The notes beneath the pieces were generated by a model, which was given only the letters and a program-made list of their open reading frames with translations, did no database searches and was not told the DNA's origin. Of a stretch of DNA of 32,566 nucleotides, positions 9,198 to 17,680 are shown one piece after another. A program made the translations under genes and the position numbers. Source of the DNA: JAAYYM01 sp964631375 (GTDB lineage: Bacteria; Bacillota; Clostridia; Lachnospirales; Lachnospiraceae); NCBI GenBank assembly GCA_964631375.1, contig CAZVYQ010000033.1:1-32566 (forward strand). Direction: 5' to 3'. Every line of letters begins with the position of its first letter. The stretch's first letter is position 1.

Positions 9198-10922
9198 TTA
9201 TTCTAGGTATTCCGTAATAACCTTCATATGAAGTGTCATCTTAGTTCCTGCTCCCAGAACACTTTGTATCAAAAGACCGTACTCTTTTCCGTATATCATT
9301 TGAATCCGGCGGTTCACATTCACAATACCGATGGATGTATGCTTTTCTGTTTTTTGTGAATGGTCCATACACATAATCTGTTCAACAGCATCCTCTGTCA
9401 TGCCTACTCCGTCATCCTCGACCACAATGTATAAATTTTCTCCATCCACATATGCAGAAATCAAAACATGTCCCTTGTCCATCTTCTGTTCCAAACCATG
9501 AATAATTGCATTCTCCACCATTGGTTGAATTAATAGTTTAGGTATATACAAATCATAAAACTCTTCCTCGATTGCAATCTTTGATTCCATCTGATCTCCG
9601 TAACGTACATTCTGGATTGCCAAATAGTTTTTCAGATTATCGACCTCTTCTTTAATGGTCACATAACTTTTTTCCGAAAGTGAATAGCGCATCAGATTCC
9701 CCAATGCTGCCGCCATATCTCCAACCTCATCCACATGTTTGATTCTGGCCATCCAATTAATGGTATCCAATGTATTATATAGAAAATGAGGATTAATCTG
9801 CATCTGCAATGACTTCATCTGTGCATCCTGCTTCATCATCTTTTCTTCATATACAGACTTCACTAATGAATTCATATCCGCCACCATTGTGTTGAAGGTC
9901 TTACTCAGTCTTCCGATTTCATCGTCTGATTTCACTTCATTATTGATTTCAAAATTGCCTTGCCCGAATTGTTCCATGGCGTTGGATAACTTTTGTATCG
10001 GCTGTGTAATCTGCCTCGCAATCAATAAAGATGCTGCTGAAGCAACCAATGCCACCAGAAATGTGATTAAAGTCACAATGTTCCTTAAGCCTACAATATC
10101 TCTCATATAGTAATCCCTCGGAATTGCAAGAAGCATATGCCATCCATTGGAAATAGGCGCACTGTTATAAATACTGTAATGTTGATTATCTATCAAAACA
10201 TCTCCATAAAAAGCTTCCTGTTCGCCAAAACAATTTCTGTATGCATCCGGCAACAAGTCTCCCTGTAGTTCCTGCTCCTCTGCAGCAATCACTTTTCCTT
10301 CCTCATTCACCAGAAATACATTACCCTCTTTCGCATATTCAATATCCTCAATCAGTTGGTACAAACTCCCATCATCTACATCAATTGCAGTATATCCCAA
10401 ACATTCCTTCATCGGAAATGCATATATTTGCTTCATCAACATCACATGCTCACCATCTACAACCCAATACTGATTCTGTGACTTTATATATTTTGCAATA
10501 TCAATTGAACTACGATTCTTTGTATAAGAATAAGTTCTATTATTCTCAGACAAAATAGATATTGCACTGACCTCTTGTCGAAATAATGCGTACAATTTCA
10601 GGTTGCTGCAGATTTCTTCATAAACAGCATAATATGACTTCCTATCAGAGAGTGCATTCTCCTCTTCCATAAGCGCATTCTGTATATTGTCATTTCCATT
10701 AATGTAAAATGCCATATCTTCGATATCCGATATTGTACTTTCTATTTTGGATAATGTAACAGAAGACATACTCTTTAGATAGTCGTTCGTCTTTTCTTCC
10801 ATAATACGACTTGAATATGTAAACTCAATTATAGACAGAAAAATAGAAGGAATCACAATGATTCCAAGAAAAATCAGCAACAGTTTATTTGTAAATTTCA
10901 AATCACGTATTTTTTGTCTCAT
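9198..10922 (-). CDS. YesM-type sensor histidine kinase
   Basis: Membrane sensor kinase of 574 residues in the LytS/YesM class. TM1 is at about 13-34 and an extracellular sensor of dCache type spans about 35-278 (GYTAIDVDDGSLYQLIEDI, VFLVNEEGKVIAA). TM2 is at about 281-302 and a HAMP domain at 303-355 (QPIQKLSNAMEQFGQGNFE). The His_kinase domain follows, with phospho-acceptor His379 in QINPHFLYNTLD, then an ATPase domain (VENAIIHGLEQ, VVEDDGVGM). Its ATG overlaps the stop of the response regulator (ATGA). The pair is placed directly upstream of a sugar importer. In this class that arrangement usually means sensing of an extracellular oligosaccharide or of the binding protein. Confidence 0.93.
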   Translation of the reverse strand: MRQKIRDLKFTNKLLLIFLGIIVIPSIFLSIIEFTYSSRIMEEKTNDYLKSMSSVTLSKIESTISDIEDMAFYINGNDNIQNALMEEENALSDRKSYYAVYEEICSNLKLYALFRQEVSAISILSENNRTYSYTKNRSSIDIAKYIKSQNQYWVVDGEHVMLMKQIYAFPMKECLGYTAIDVDDGSLYQLIEDIEYAKEGNVFLVNEEGKVIAAEEQELQGDLLPDAYRNCFGEQEAFYGDVLIDNQHYSIYNSAPISNGWHMLLAIPRDYYMRDIVGLRNIVTLITFLVALVASAASLLIARQITQPIQKLSNAMEQFGQGNFEINNEVKSDDEIGRLSKTFNTMVADMNSLVKSVYEEKMMKQDAQMKSLQMQINPHFLYNTLDTINWMARIKHVDEVGDMAAALGNLMRYSLSEKSYVTIKEEVDNLKNYLAIQNVRYGDQMESKIAIEEEFYDLYIPKLLIQPMVENAIIHGLEQKMDKGHVLISAYVDGENLYIVVEDDGVGMTEDAVEQIMCMDHSQKTEKHTSIGIVNVNRRIQMIYGKEYGLLIQSVLGAGTKMTLHMKVITEYLE

Positions 10923-11749
10923 TGATTTTCAGACTCCATAAATTTCCGAAATGGGTTTGTTGCTGTTTCTCCATCCTTACGATACTCATATGGTGTCATA
11001 CCATATCTCTTCTTAAATACCTGACCAAAGTAACGTTCGTCTGCCATTCCGATTCGTTGGCAGATTTCTCCGTTTCTCAATTTACTTTCCTTCAGATATT
11101 TCGCTGCATAATACATTCTGATGGATGTCAATATCTCTAAGAAAGTACAGCCTGTCTCTCGCTTAATGTAGTGACTCAAATACACAGTTGTAAAGTGGAA
11201 CTGTTCAGCTAAAACAGATAAAGACAATTCCTTATCATAGTGTTCATATATATATCGAATAATTTGACTGATTCGGTCATCCTCTTCATCTATCAGCTTT
11301 TCTGACGGTTTCACAAGCATTGAGTAATCCTGTATCTCAGATTCCATCTGCTGTATTCTGGTTATTTGACTATTCTCATATTCAAACTTCTCACAGGCCA
11401 TTTTCATTGTTTTTATAATTTCATCAGGGGTAGAAGGTTTCAAAATATACCCGCAAATTCCAAGTGATATTGCTTCCTTCGCATACTTGAATTCGGCATA
11501 TCCGGTCAACAGAATTGCCTTTGCATGTGGATACAGTTCCAACATCATCTTCGATAATTCAATCCCAGACATTCCCGGCATCCGTATGTCTGTCAACAAA
11601 ATGTCGACTTCATGACCATTCAACCATTCTGCGGCTTCAACTCCGTTTCTCATAATACCAACGACTTCTATCTGATTTTCTTTCCACGGCAGCATGCGCA
11701 AGCCTTCTCTGATAACATGCTCATCATCTACGATCAATAATCGATACAT
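10919..11749 (-). CDS. YesN-type response regulator with AraC DNA-binding domain
   Basis: Response regulator of 276 residues. The receiver domain (1-120) shows DDE at 8-10, phospho-acceptor Asp54 in LLTDIRMPG and Lys103 in GYILKPS. A short linker leads to a C-terminal AraC-type double HTH (about 165-265: LSVLAEQFHFTTVYLSHYIKRETG and MADERYFGQVFKKRYGMTPYEYR). The start at 11749 has AGGAG five bases upstream. It precedes the kinase gene, and the two are followed by the binding-protein gene. The likely targets are the promoter in 9069-9197 and possibly its own. The 84-nt gap to the serine dehydratase gene shows no clear terminator, and only a poor promoter candidate. Confidence 0.93.
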   Translation of the reverse strand: MYRLLIVDDEHVIREGLRMLPWKENQIEVVGIMRNGVEAAEWLNGHEVDILLTDIRMPGMSGIELSKMMLELYPHAKAILLTGYAEFKYAKEAISLGICGYILKPSTPDEIIKTMKMACEKFEYENSQITRIQQMESEIQDYSMLVKPSEKLIDEEDDRISQIIRYIYEHYDKELSLSVLAEQFHFTTVYLSHYIKRETGCTFLEILTSIRMYYAAKYLKESKLRNGEICQRIGMADERYFGQVFKKRYGMTPYEYRKDGETATNPFRKFMESENQ

Positions 11750-11832
11750 TCTCCTACACCCCTTGTTTTCCTACTTCATTTATATCAATTCTGACTGCAT
11801 ATCAACCTTAAACTCCATCAAGCTGATCCTGA

Positions 11833-12708
11833 TTAATCAGAAACTTGTATTTTCTTAGCTACCTTCTGTGCACTTTTTGTGATTGCCAACCCTTCCTGAC
11901 TGGTTTCACGCAGGCATGCAGGGATCAATCTACCGATTCGCTTCATAGATTCAATGACCTCATCTGGTTCGATCGCACTACGTATTCCGGCAAGCGCCAT
12001 CTGCGAAGCAATGACTGCATTAACTGCTCCGGAGACATTACGCTTGATACATGGTACCTCAACCAATCCTGCCACCGGATCACACGTCAGTCCCAGCATA
12101 TTCTTGAGTGCCAGAGCACTGGCGTGAATCATTGCTTCGTTACTTCCACCTTCCAGGTAGGTGATTGCCCCTGCTGCCATCGCACTGGCAGAGCCTATCT
12201 CTGCCTGACAGCCACCCTCTGCACCGGAGATACTGGCACTGGTTGCTATGACCTCACCAATACCGCCTGCTACATACAGTGCTTCTACGATTCTCTCTCT
12301 ATCGACCCTTTTCTGTTCCATATAGGTCAACAGAACAGCTGGGATCACACCGCAGGAGCCCGCCGTAGGTGTTGCAACGATTGCGTGCATACACGCATTG
12401 GATTCTCCCATCTTGACTGCTTTCTCCATGACTTCCGCCAAAAAATCTCCAACCAGTGGATTAGCCTGTCTGCGATAATGAGATAGCTTTTCTCCGTCTC
12501 CACCAATCATCCCACTTACAGACTTAGCAGCAGGATCATAGGAAGCATCTGCACTGCACATCGCTCCAAGCATTTCTTCCATTTTCCTCAATGACTCTTC
12601 TCTTGTAACATCACGTTCCTTTACATCATCCAGAAGAACAACCTCCCAGAATTCCAGTTGTTCTTTCTCTGCGATCTGAATGATCTCACTTAACTTTGAA
12701 AATCCCAT
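11833..12708 (-). CDS. sdaAA: L-serine dehydratase, iron-sulfur-dependent, alpha subunit
   Basis: Catalytic subunit of the [4Fe-4S] L-serine deaminase that converts serine to pyruvate and ammonia in the cytoplasm. With the start at 12708 it has 291 residues. Cys167 (EGGCQAE), Cys209 (GLTCDPVAG) and Cys220 (VEVPCIKRN) have the 42 and 11 residue spacings of the cluster ligands in the characterised Legionella enzyme. ATPTAGSCGV is also conserved. ATG 12708 is preferred over an upstream in-frame ATG at 12741 because GGAG sits five bases before it. It overlaps the beta-subunit gene by 19 nt, a usual arrangement for this heterodimer. Confidence 0.95.
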   Translation of the reverse strand: MGFSKLSEIIQIAEKEQLEFWEVVLLDDVKERDVTREESLRKMEEMLGAMCSADASYDPAAKSVSGMIGGDGEKLSHYRRQANPLVGDFLAEVMEKAVKMGESNACMHAIVATPTAGSCGVIPAVLLTYMEQKRVDRERIVEALYVAGGIGEVIATSASISGAEGGCQAEIGSASAMAAGAITYLEGGSNEAMIHASALALKNMLGLTCDPVAGLVEVPCIKRNVSGAVNAVIASQMALAGIRSAIEPDEVIESMKRIGRLIPACLRETSQEGLAITKSAQKVAKKIQVSD

Positions 12709-13346
12709 ATCTTCTCCACTCCATTCAGAGATTTTAAGCATTCAATTGCTTCCTTCGGTATTTCCTGATCACACTCAATTACCATGACCGCATTTCCACC
12801 TCTCTTGGCACGATATTGCTGCATGTTTGCTATATTGACAGATTGTTTTGCCAGCATACTTGTGACCTCTGCCACACAACCCGGTTGATCCAGATTGTGT
12901 ACGATCAAGGTTGGATATTCTCCTGAGAAATTAGCATCCAGTCCGTCAATTCGTGCAATATTGATTAAGGAACCGCCTATGGATTCTCCCACAACAGATA
13001 GTGTTTTACCATTACAGCCCGTGAGATTCAGTTGTACAGAATTGGAATGCATTCCGGATAAATCTGCTTTTCCAAAACTCACAGCCATCCCGGCTGCCTT
13101 TGCCAGTTCTATACTATTGGGGATCCGCCCATCATCAGGTTTCATGCCTAACAGTCCTGCGACAATTGCAGTATCTGTCCCATGTCCTCTTCCGGTAGCC
13201 AAAAAAGAACCATAGAGCAAGATCTCTGCCTTTACAATATCCTGCCCCATCAGTTTCCTTGATACATATCCAATTTTTACAGCTCCTGCTGTATGAGAGC
13301 TTGATGGACCTACCATAACCGGTCCGATGATATCAAACAGATTCAT
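12690..13346 (-). CDS. sdaAB: L-serine dehydratase, iron-sulfur-dependent, beta subunit
   Basis: Beta subunit of the two-chain serine deaminase, 218 residues. It begins MNLFDIIGPVMVGPSSSHTAGAV, the family signature contributing to the substrate pocket. It ends with an ACT domain (about 145-218: LIVHNLDQPGCVAEVTSMLA) that may bind serine or a regulator. The ATG at 13346 overlaps the stop of the metallopeptidase gene as ATGA, with GAGG upstream. A longer in-frame frame up to 13370 is rejected. Co-expression with sdaAA is ensured by the overlap. Confidence 0.95.
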   Translation of the reverse strand: MNLFDIIGPVMVGPSSSHTAGAVKIGYVSRKLMGQDIVKAEILLYGSFLATGRGHGTDTAIVAGLLGMKPDDGRIPNSIELAKAAGMAVSFGKADLSGMHSNSVQLNLTGCNGKTLSVVGESIGGSLINIARIDGLDANFSGEYPTLIVHNLDQPGCVAEVTSMLAKQSVNIANMQQYRAKRGGNAVMVIECDQEIPKEAIECLKSLNGVEKIWDFQS

Positions 13347-13882
13347 AATAAGACCTCTTTTCTTAACCACAATACCGATTTTTTATAATCCGGAATGATC
13401 TTCTCAACTTCACTCCAAAAGGCCTTCGAATGATTCATCACTTTCCTATGGCAAAGTTCATGCACAACTACATAATCAATGACTTCTGGTGGTGCCAGCA
13501 TTAATAAACAATTAAAACTCAGATTCCCATTGCTGCTGCAGCTCCCCCATCGGGTCTTTTGATGTCGAATGCCAATTCTGCCATATTTCACACCAATTAA
13601 CTGAGCAAAATATTCTACTCTCTTTGGTAGATACTCTAAAGCACGATTTGACAGTTCCTGAATCTCTGCATTTGAGAGCTGTTTGATCTCCTGTGATGCA
13701 TGCTGTTCCCTTTTGATCCTCATTTGCTCTATATGCTTTTGTATCCAAGGTTCTCTTTCTCGCAGAATACGTTCTATGTCTTTTGTGGCGGCGCGCTTTG
13801 GTACACGAACTGTTACTGTCAGATCAGTATTCACCTGAATCGCCACAGTTTTCCTGTTTGAACGTATAATTGTTACCTCCAT
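13343..13882 (-). CDS. YgjP/SprT-like zinc metallopeptidase (DUF45)
   Basis: A 179-residue protein of the YgjP-like metallopeptidase family (M48-like DUF45). The zinc site is visible as His141-Glu-Leu-Cys-His145 (VVHELCHR) followed by NHSKAFW, which supplies the third ligand region. RQKTRWGSCS-type residues just before (IRHQKTRWGSCSSNGNLSFN) are characteristic. Function in bacteria is poorly defined. A longer frame begins at 13963, but ATG 13882 has AAGGAG ten bases upstream and lies 13 nt after the acyltransferase stop. It is embedded in the serine dehydratase operon, with no obvious functional link. Confidence 0.9.
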   Translation of the reverse strand: MEVTIIRSNRKTVAIQVNTDLTVTVRVPKRAATKDIERILREREPWIQKHIEQMRIKREQHASQEIKQLSNAEIQELSNRALEYLPKRVEYFAQLIGVKYGRIGIRHQKTRWGSCSSNGNLSFNCLLMLAPPEVIDYVVVHELCHRKVMNHSKAFWSEVEKIIPDYKKSVLWLRKEVLL

Positions 13883-13895
13883 TAGTACTCTCTCC

Positions 13896-14972
13896 TTACT
13901 TTCGCTCTTCTCTCCATTCATTTTGTGGAAACTGCCCCAAAAGCTGAGGAATAAAACGTTCAATCACCATACAGAACACAATACTGACTCCCAGTGAAAT
14001 ACAGGTTCCGATGATAGCCATAGCCAAAAACATACTCGGTTCTTTGCATATTCCCAGTAATATAGGCATCACAACCTGCTGTAAAAATGGTTTATGAAGC
14101 AGATAAATCCCCATGGTATGCTGACCAATATATGTAACTGCACCAGTATTAAAGGGATGAGCAGATTCACGAGCAATACGTGAAATCAACATAGACATTG
14201 ACATTACGATCATACTTCCTGAGATGCTGTTCATGATAAACCATATCAGGTTTCCATAAGCTGCCTTACACATCAAGCTGAGTTCCAATGTATCGCCACG
14301 GAATATCGTTCCGAGACAAAATACGATTGTACTAATAATTAACGCCAACACAAGCCAACCGGTCTTTTGCTGTCCCATAATGATAAAAAATGTACGAAAT
14401 GCAATTCCCAAAAGAATAAATGCTGCACCAACAAATGCAATATCTGCACACCATGGCCATCCATTTTCAGGATGATAAATTACAACTCCGAGAACAAATA
14501 TAACAACAGCACAGATTCCACACCAGTTCGCTATATTTTTGACCCTACAACACCCCAGTAATGTAATGATGATCTCCACAAGAATCCTCGAAAGGAAGAA
14601 GCAGGTCAGATACCACAAGGAGGTTAACGTATTCATCTGGTTCAATGATTCCCATGAACCATACAATAGATTTTGAATGCTTTGATAGGAAAATGGAGCA
14701 TAAACCAATCCCCATATCAAATATGGTACAACCAACGCCAAAATATTCTTTTGCAGAAAAGTCTTCCACTCTTTCCATGTATACAATGGTTTCGGTTTCA
14801 TCGACATTCCCGCCAGTGCAAAAAACAACGGCATATGGAATGCATACAGTACTCTTCTGAATAACGGTGCATCCAGATTGCCTGTCGTATGCCCTAATAT
14901 TACGCAAAATATGGTGATTGCCTTTGCAATATCAATTGTCTCAATGCGTCGTTTTCTCTTTGTCGTTTCCAT
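13896..14972 (-). CDS. Membrane acyltransferase, acyltransferase-3 family
   Basis: Polytopic membrane protein of 358 residues with about ten hydrophobic helices, related to OafA/WecH O-acyltransferases. N-terminal IETIDIAKAITIFCVILGHT holds the conserved His, and RVLYAFHMPLFFALAGM matches the second family motif. Members transfer acetyl, succinyl or other acyl groups to sugars, peptidoglycan or teichoic acids at the membrane. No acceptor can be inferred here. It is the first gene of an operon continuing into the YgjP peptidase and serine dehydratase genes. An extended -10 promoter lies about 55 nt upstream. Confidence 0.88.
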   Translation of the reverse strand: METTKRKRRIETIDIAKAITIFCVILGHTTGNLDAPLFRRVLYAFHMPLFFALAGMSMKPKPLYTWKEWKTFLQKNILALVVPYLIWGLVYAPFSYQSIQNLLYGSWESLNQMNTLTSLWYLTCFFLSRILVEIIITLLGCCRVKNIANWCGICAVVIFVLGVVIYHPENGWPWCADIAFVGAAFILLGIAFRTFFIIMGQQKTGWLVLALIISTIVFCLGTIFRGDTLELSLMCKAAYGNLIWFIMNSISGSMIVMSMSMLISRIARESAHPFNTGAVTYIGQHTMGIYLLHKPFLQQVVMPILLGICKEPSMFLAMAIIGTCISLGVSIVFCMVIERFIPQLLGQFPQNEWREERK

Positions 14973-15024
14973 ACGCGCTCCTTCTTACTATTGATTCAGC
15001 CTCTGTAACCGGATATTTTCTTTT

Positions 15025-15033
15025 ATTATAACA
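15025..15033 (-). promoter_or_regulatory. Extended -10 promoter of the acyltransferase operon
   Basis: The minus strand reads TGTTATAAT (15033-15025), a perfect extended -10, about 53 nt upstream of the acyltransferase ATG. No good -35 box is present; TTTTTG lies at 17-nt spacing. It is the downstream end of a module shared with the ClC operon promoter region. Confidence 0.5.
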
Positions 15034-15071
15034 TCTTTCTGAAATAGCAAAAACACACAATTTAATATTTA
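15025..15071 (-). repeat. Promoter-like module shared with the ClC/export operon, copy A
   Basis: Read on the minus strand from TAAATATTAA (15071-15062) through TTTTTGC and CAGAAAGATG to TATAAT (15030-15025), this stretch aligns with 27637-27685 with about seven mismatches and one single-base gap. Both copies sit 50-90 nt upstream of the first gene of a minus-strand operon. Confidence 0.45.
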
Positions 15072-15191
15072 TCTTTAGTTAATGGCAAAAATAGCTTAGA
15101 TGATACCTAAACCTATTTTTTCTTATTTTTACATCATATAATACATCGCGATACATGAATCATATAACATCGTTACAGGAGGTAATTAGCA

Positions 15192-15899
15192 ATGAAGAAA
15201 AGAAGTATCCTTATTTGTATCTGTGCAGTCGCGCTTACTTTAACCGCCTGCAATGCAAATAAAACAGAGAAGAATGATGATCCTGCAGAAGAAGCGATCA
15301 CAACCGATGCACAGGATGAGGTTTTGCCTGCAAAGGAAAAAGAAGGCTCTGATATTTCATTTAGAAGTGGCGGAAGAGACGTTCCGGACAATGGACGTTA
15401 TCCACTGATATTTGATGAAATCTATTTTGACCAGATTTGTTTTTCTGTTGAGACTGATGGGAATGTAACCAGCCTACGAGAAGGCGGACAAGCATTATTA
15501 TCGTATGTAGACGAAGAAAAAAAGGAACGCACAAATGATGAATTGTTAGATTACTTCATCATGGATGAAGCCGACATGTTCTTTAACGAACATATCACAG
15601 GTGCATCCGTTGTGGATTCTTACAAGATCGTCAGTCAGGAGGATGTGACTGTGGGAGATTTTGATTGTACACACTATATAATTAAACTAGCATGCACATA
15701 CCCTGATTATCCTGAGACAAGTGATTATTCCTGTGAAGCATACTGCTTTCATTTTGGGGATTATCCCATGGTGATGGCAGGTGTTGTACGAGATCCTGAC
15801 AGTTATGCAGAGAAATCCGAAGAATATATGGAAACCACACGTAGTGATCTATCCAACAATTTATTACGCATGGTTTCCACTGTAAGTGCAGAGAAATAA
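15192..15899 (+). CDS. Hypothetical lipoprotein
   Basis: A 235-residue secreted lipoprotein of unrecognised family. The signal peptide MKKRSILICICAVALTLTAC has lipobox LTAC with Cys20. An acidic low-complexity linker (about 21-58) leads to a globular domain with YPLIFDEIYFDQICFSVE and HYIIKLACTYPDYPE motifs. A perfect AGGAGG precedes the ATG by nine bases. The gene stands alone on the plus strand between two minus-strand runs. A possible -10 (TATAAT, 15137-15142) lacks a convincing -35. The tail (GVVRDPDSYAEKSEEYMETTRSDLSNNLLRM) resembles stress-type small-ligand domains only vaguely, so no function is proposed. Confidence 0.75.
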   Translation: MKKRSILICICAVALTLTACNANKTEKNDDPAEEAITTDAQDEVLPAKEKEGSDISFRSGGRDVPDNGRYPLIFDEIYFDQICFSVETDGNVTSLREGGQALLSYVDEEKKERTNDELLDYFIMDEADMFFNEHITGASVVDSYKIVSQEDVTVGDFDCTHYIIKLACTYPDYPETSDYSCEAYCFHFGDYPMVMAGVVRDPDSYAEKSEEYMETTRSDLSNNLLRMVSTVSAEK

Positions 15900-15959
15900 T
15901 CATTTTAAATAAATATGAACTATGATGTTGAACCTCCCTGCTGATATCCAACCAACTCT

Positions 15960-17342
15960 TTATTGAAGCTTTGTAATCACTGGTGACTTCCAGCCTGCAT
16001 CAATCACTGTCATATCGGGTTGATAAATGCGCATAAACAGATGAATATCTCCCGAGCCAATTGGAAGCCAGTTTGCCTCATTTTCCGGTTTATCAGCAGA
16101 AAGGATGACATCCAATGTTCCATCCTCATTTAGCACATAATCAGAACGATCATTAATGCAGTATCGATTGAGCTCATTGTCAATCAAAAAATTATCACTG
16201 CCATAGGCGGTAACTGACCAAAAGCCATCATCCACTACCGGAGGTAATGTATCAAAATGCAACAGATAACTATTTTCACTATTCATCTGGTTGTTATCTG
16301 AATCCACATAAGTCTTTAAATATAAAGCAACATCCACAGGATTGGCTCCAAGACCTCCGAGTGCAACCATTGCTCGATAATCATATTCCGTGCCAAAGTT
16401 TGCGATTGGTTCTCCATAGTATTCCCAAGAACCTATTTTCACATCAAATTCTGTGCCCACCTTTTTTAATTTGTCGGGCAGTGATTGTAGCATTGCCTTC
16501 CACTGTGTGCCTATATCTCCCTGAAGTTTGGAACTGTCAAACGTTAATCCGGGTCCGACATTCACAGCCGCAATCCTCTCCAGTATTTCAGCATCCTCTT
16601 TTGCCGGAGGATTTGTCACCATGAGCCTATTTGCTGTAGCAAAATAATCCTGTGGGTTCAAGGTCAGAACTGCATTCACAGGAACCAAATCATTTTCTTC
16701 CTTATACTCTCCTTTCGGAGCTGTGTATGAAGTGCCTGATTCATATGCTGATAATGGTAACAGCTGCATTTGGTTTTGAATGTCATAGACATTTTTCAAA
16801 TCTGACTCGCCATCTACAACAACTCGGCCAAGCATCCAAACCATCTGCGTCGGCACAACAACCTGTATCATTCCTTCCGGCACACTGCCTTTCCAATCCG
16901 ATGTTGTAAACAGATAAATACCTGCCTCCTTTAGTACAGCAGGTGTATTCGTCCACGCATCTAAAACCTGCATCTGAAAAAAGCGGTCTGCCTCAGGCTT
17001 TATGTAAACCATTGGTTCCTCAGAAAGATCCAACCATGCCTGGGTATAAACTGTATCCACATTTGGTGTAACGACTGCTTTGAATTGAGCATTTGCCAGA
17101 TTCTGTGCATGAATCAATTGATTCACTGGTGCATGTCCCTTCCCATCAGGTTCCTCCGCGTTTGTAGCTACAATCTTTGAATACTCCATCATAACAAGTG
17201 GAAATGTATAGCAATAAGCCTCCTCTAGTACCTCCCATTGTTTTGTGGCATCAGGCTCTGCCTCACTTGTTGTGTTCTTACATCCACTAAACATCCCCAG
17301 TGCAAGAACAACAATTAGAATAATACTAATTCTCTGTTTCAT
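15960..17342 (-). CDS. DUF1254/DUF1214 domain lipoprotein
   Basis: Exported lipoprotein of 460 residues with lipobox FSGC (Cys21). The N-terminal half is a DUF1254 domain (EAYCYTFPLVMMEYSK, then VVTPNVDTVYTQAWLDLSEEP and RFFQMQVLDAWTN). The C-terminal third is a DUF1214 domain (FWSVTAYGSDNFLIDNELNRY and LPIGSGDIHLFMRIYQPD). Proteins of this two-domain type are widespread, especially in Proteobacteria and Actinobacteria, and have no established biochemical role. It is the last gene of the long minus-strand run, 51 nt after a truncated DUF1697 gene. Its stop faces that of the plus-strand lipoprotein gene at a distance of 60 nt. No terminator hairpin was seen there. Confidence 0.88.
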   Translation of the reverse strand: MKQRISIILIVVLALGMFSGCKNTTSEAEPDATKQWEVLEEAYCYTFPLVMMEYSKIVATNAEEPDGKGHAPVNQLIHAQNLANAQFKAVVTPNVDTVYTQAWLDLSEEPMVYIKPEADRFFQMQVLDAWTNTPAVLKEAGIYLFTTSDWKGSVPEGMIQVVVPTQMVWMLGRVVVDGESDLKNVYDIQNQMQLLPLSAYESGTSYTAPKGEYKEENDLVPVNAVLTLNPQDYFATANRLMVTNPPAKEDAEILERIAAVNVGPGLTFDSSKLQGDIGTQWKAMLQSLPDKLKKVGTEFDVKIGSWEYYGEPIANFGTEYDYRAMVALGGLGANPVDVALYLKTYVDSDNNQMNSENSYLLHFDTLPPVVDDGFWSVTAYGSDNFLIDNELNRYCINDRSDYVLNEDGTLDVILSADKPENEANWLPIGSGDIHLFMRIYQPDMTVIDAGWKSPVITKLQ

Positions 17343-17393
17343 AGCAATTTCCTCTCTTTGTAATTTATTATGTATATGTCTATTCCTCTATCA

Positions 17394-17645
17394 TTATAAT
17401 GACTTATCTACACCAATCATAATCCGTTTTTCCAGAGCAAACCTGTCTCTGATCATTTCTTCAATTCGCTTCTGCAGATTGACTTCTTCCTCTGGCGAAC
17501 ATGAGAAGATAACATTTCCACTATTGAGATAGGTTACTACATCTACGTAGCCAAGTTCAAGAAAACACTTCTTTAATTCAGGCATTGCAATCTTATTCTT
17601 ACCGCTTACATTGATTCCTCTTAATAATGCAATATATCTCTTCAT
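17394..17645 (-). pseudogene. Truncated DUF1697 family gene
   Basis: The 83-residue product starts MKRYIALLRGINVSGKNKIA and continues MPELKKCFLELGYVDVVTYLNSGNVIFS, a textbook DUF1697 N-terminus. Family members usually have roughly 140-180 residues. This one stops at GVDKSL, and no continuation was found in other frames before the next gene at 17342. AAGAAGG seven bases before ATG 17645 decides the start; the open frame extending to 17828 is read-through in the upstream gene's territory. It is probably a decayed gene, though a short expressed form cannot be excluded. Confidence 0.7.
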
Positions 17646-17680
17646 CCTCATACCTTCTTGTGTTGTCATTGTGATAAAAA

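Noticed and set aside
11750..11832. Promoter for the response regulator gene
   Set aside because: TTGATA and TATAAA occur, but at 15-nt spacing, too short to support a call.
11833..11860. CTGATTAATCAG palindrome at the sdaAA stop as a terminator
   Set aside because: It is a loopless 12-bp palindrome with no T-run and cannot form a normal terminator hairpin.
11845..12486. 213-codon plus-strand open frame antisense to sdaAA
   Set aside because: It is a mirror of the serine dehydratase coding sequence, rich in Cys and His from antisense codons, with no ribosome binding site or family resemblance.
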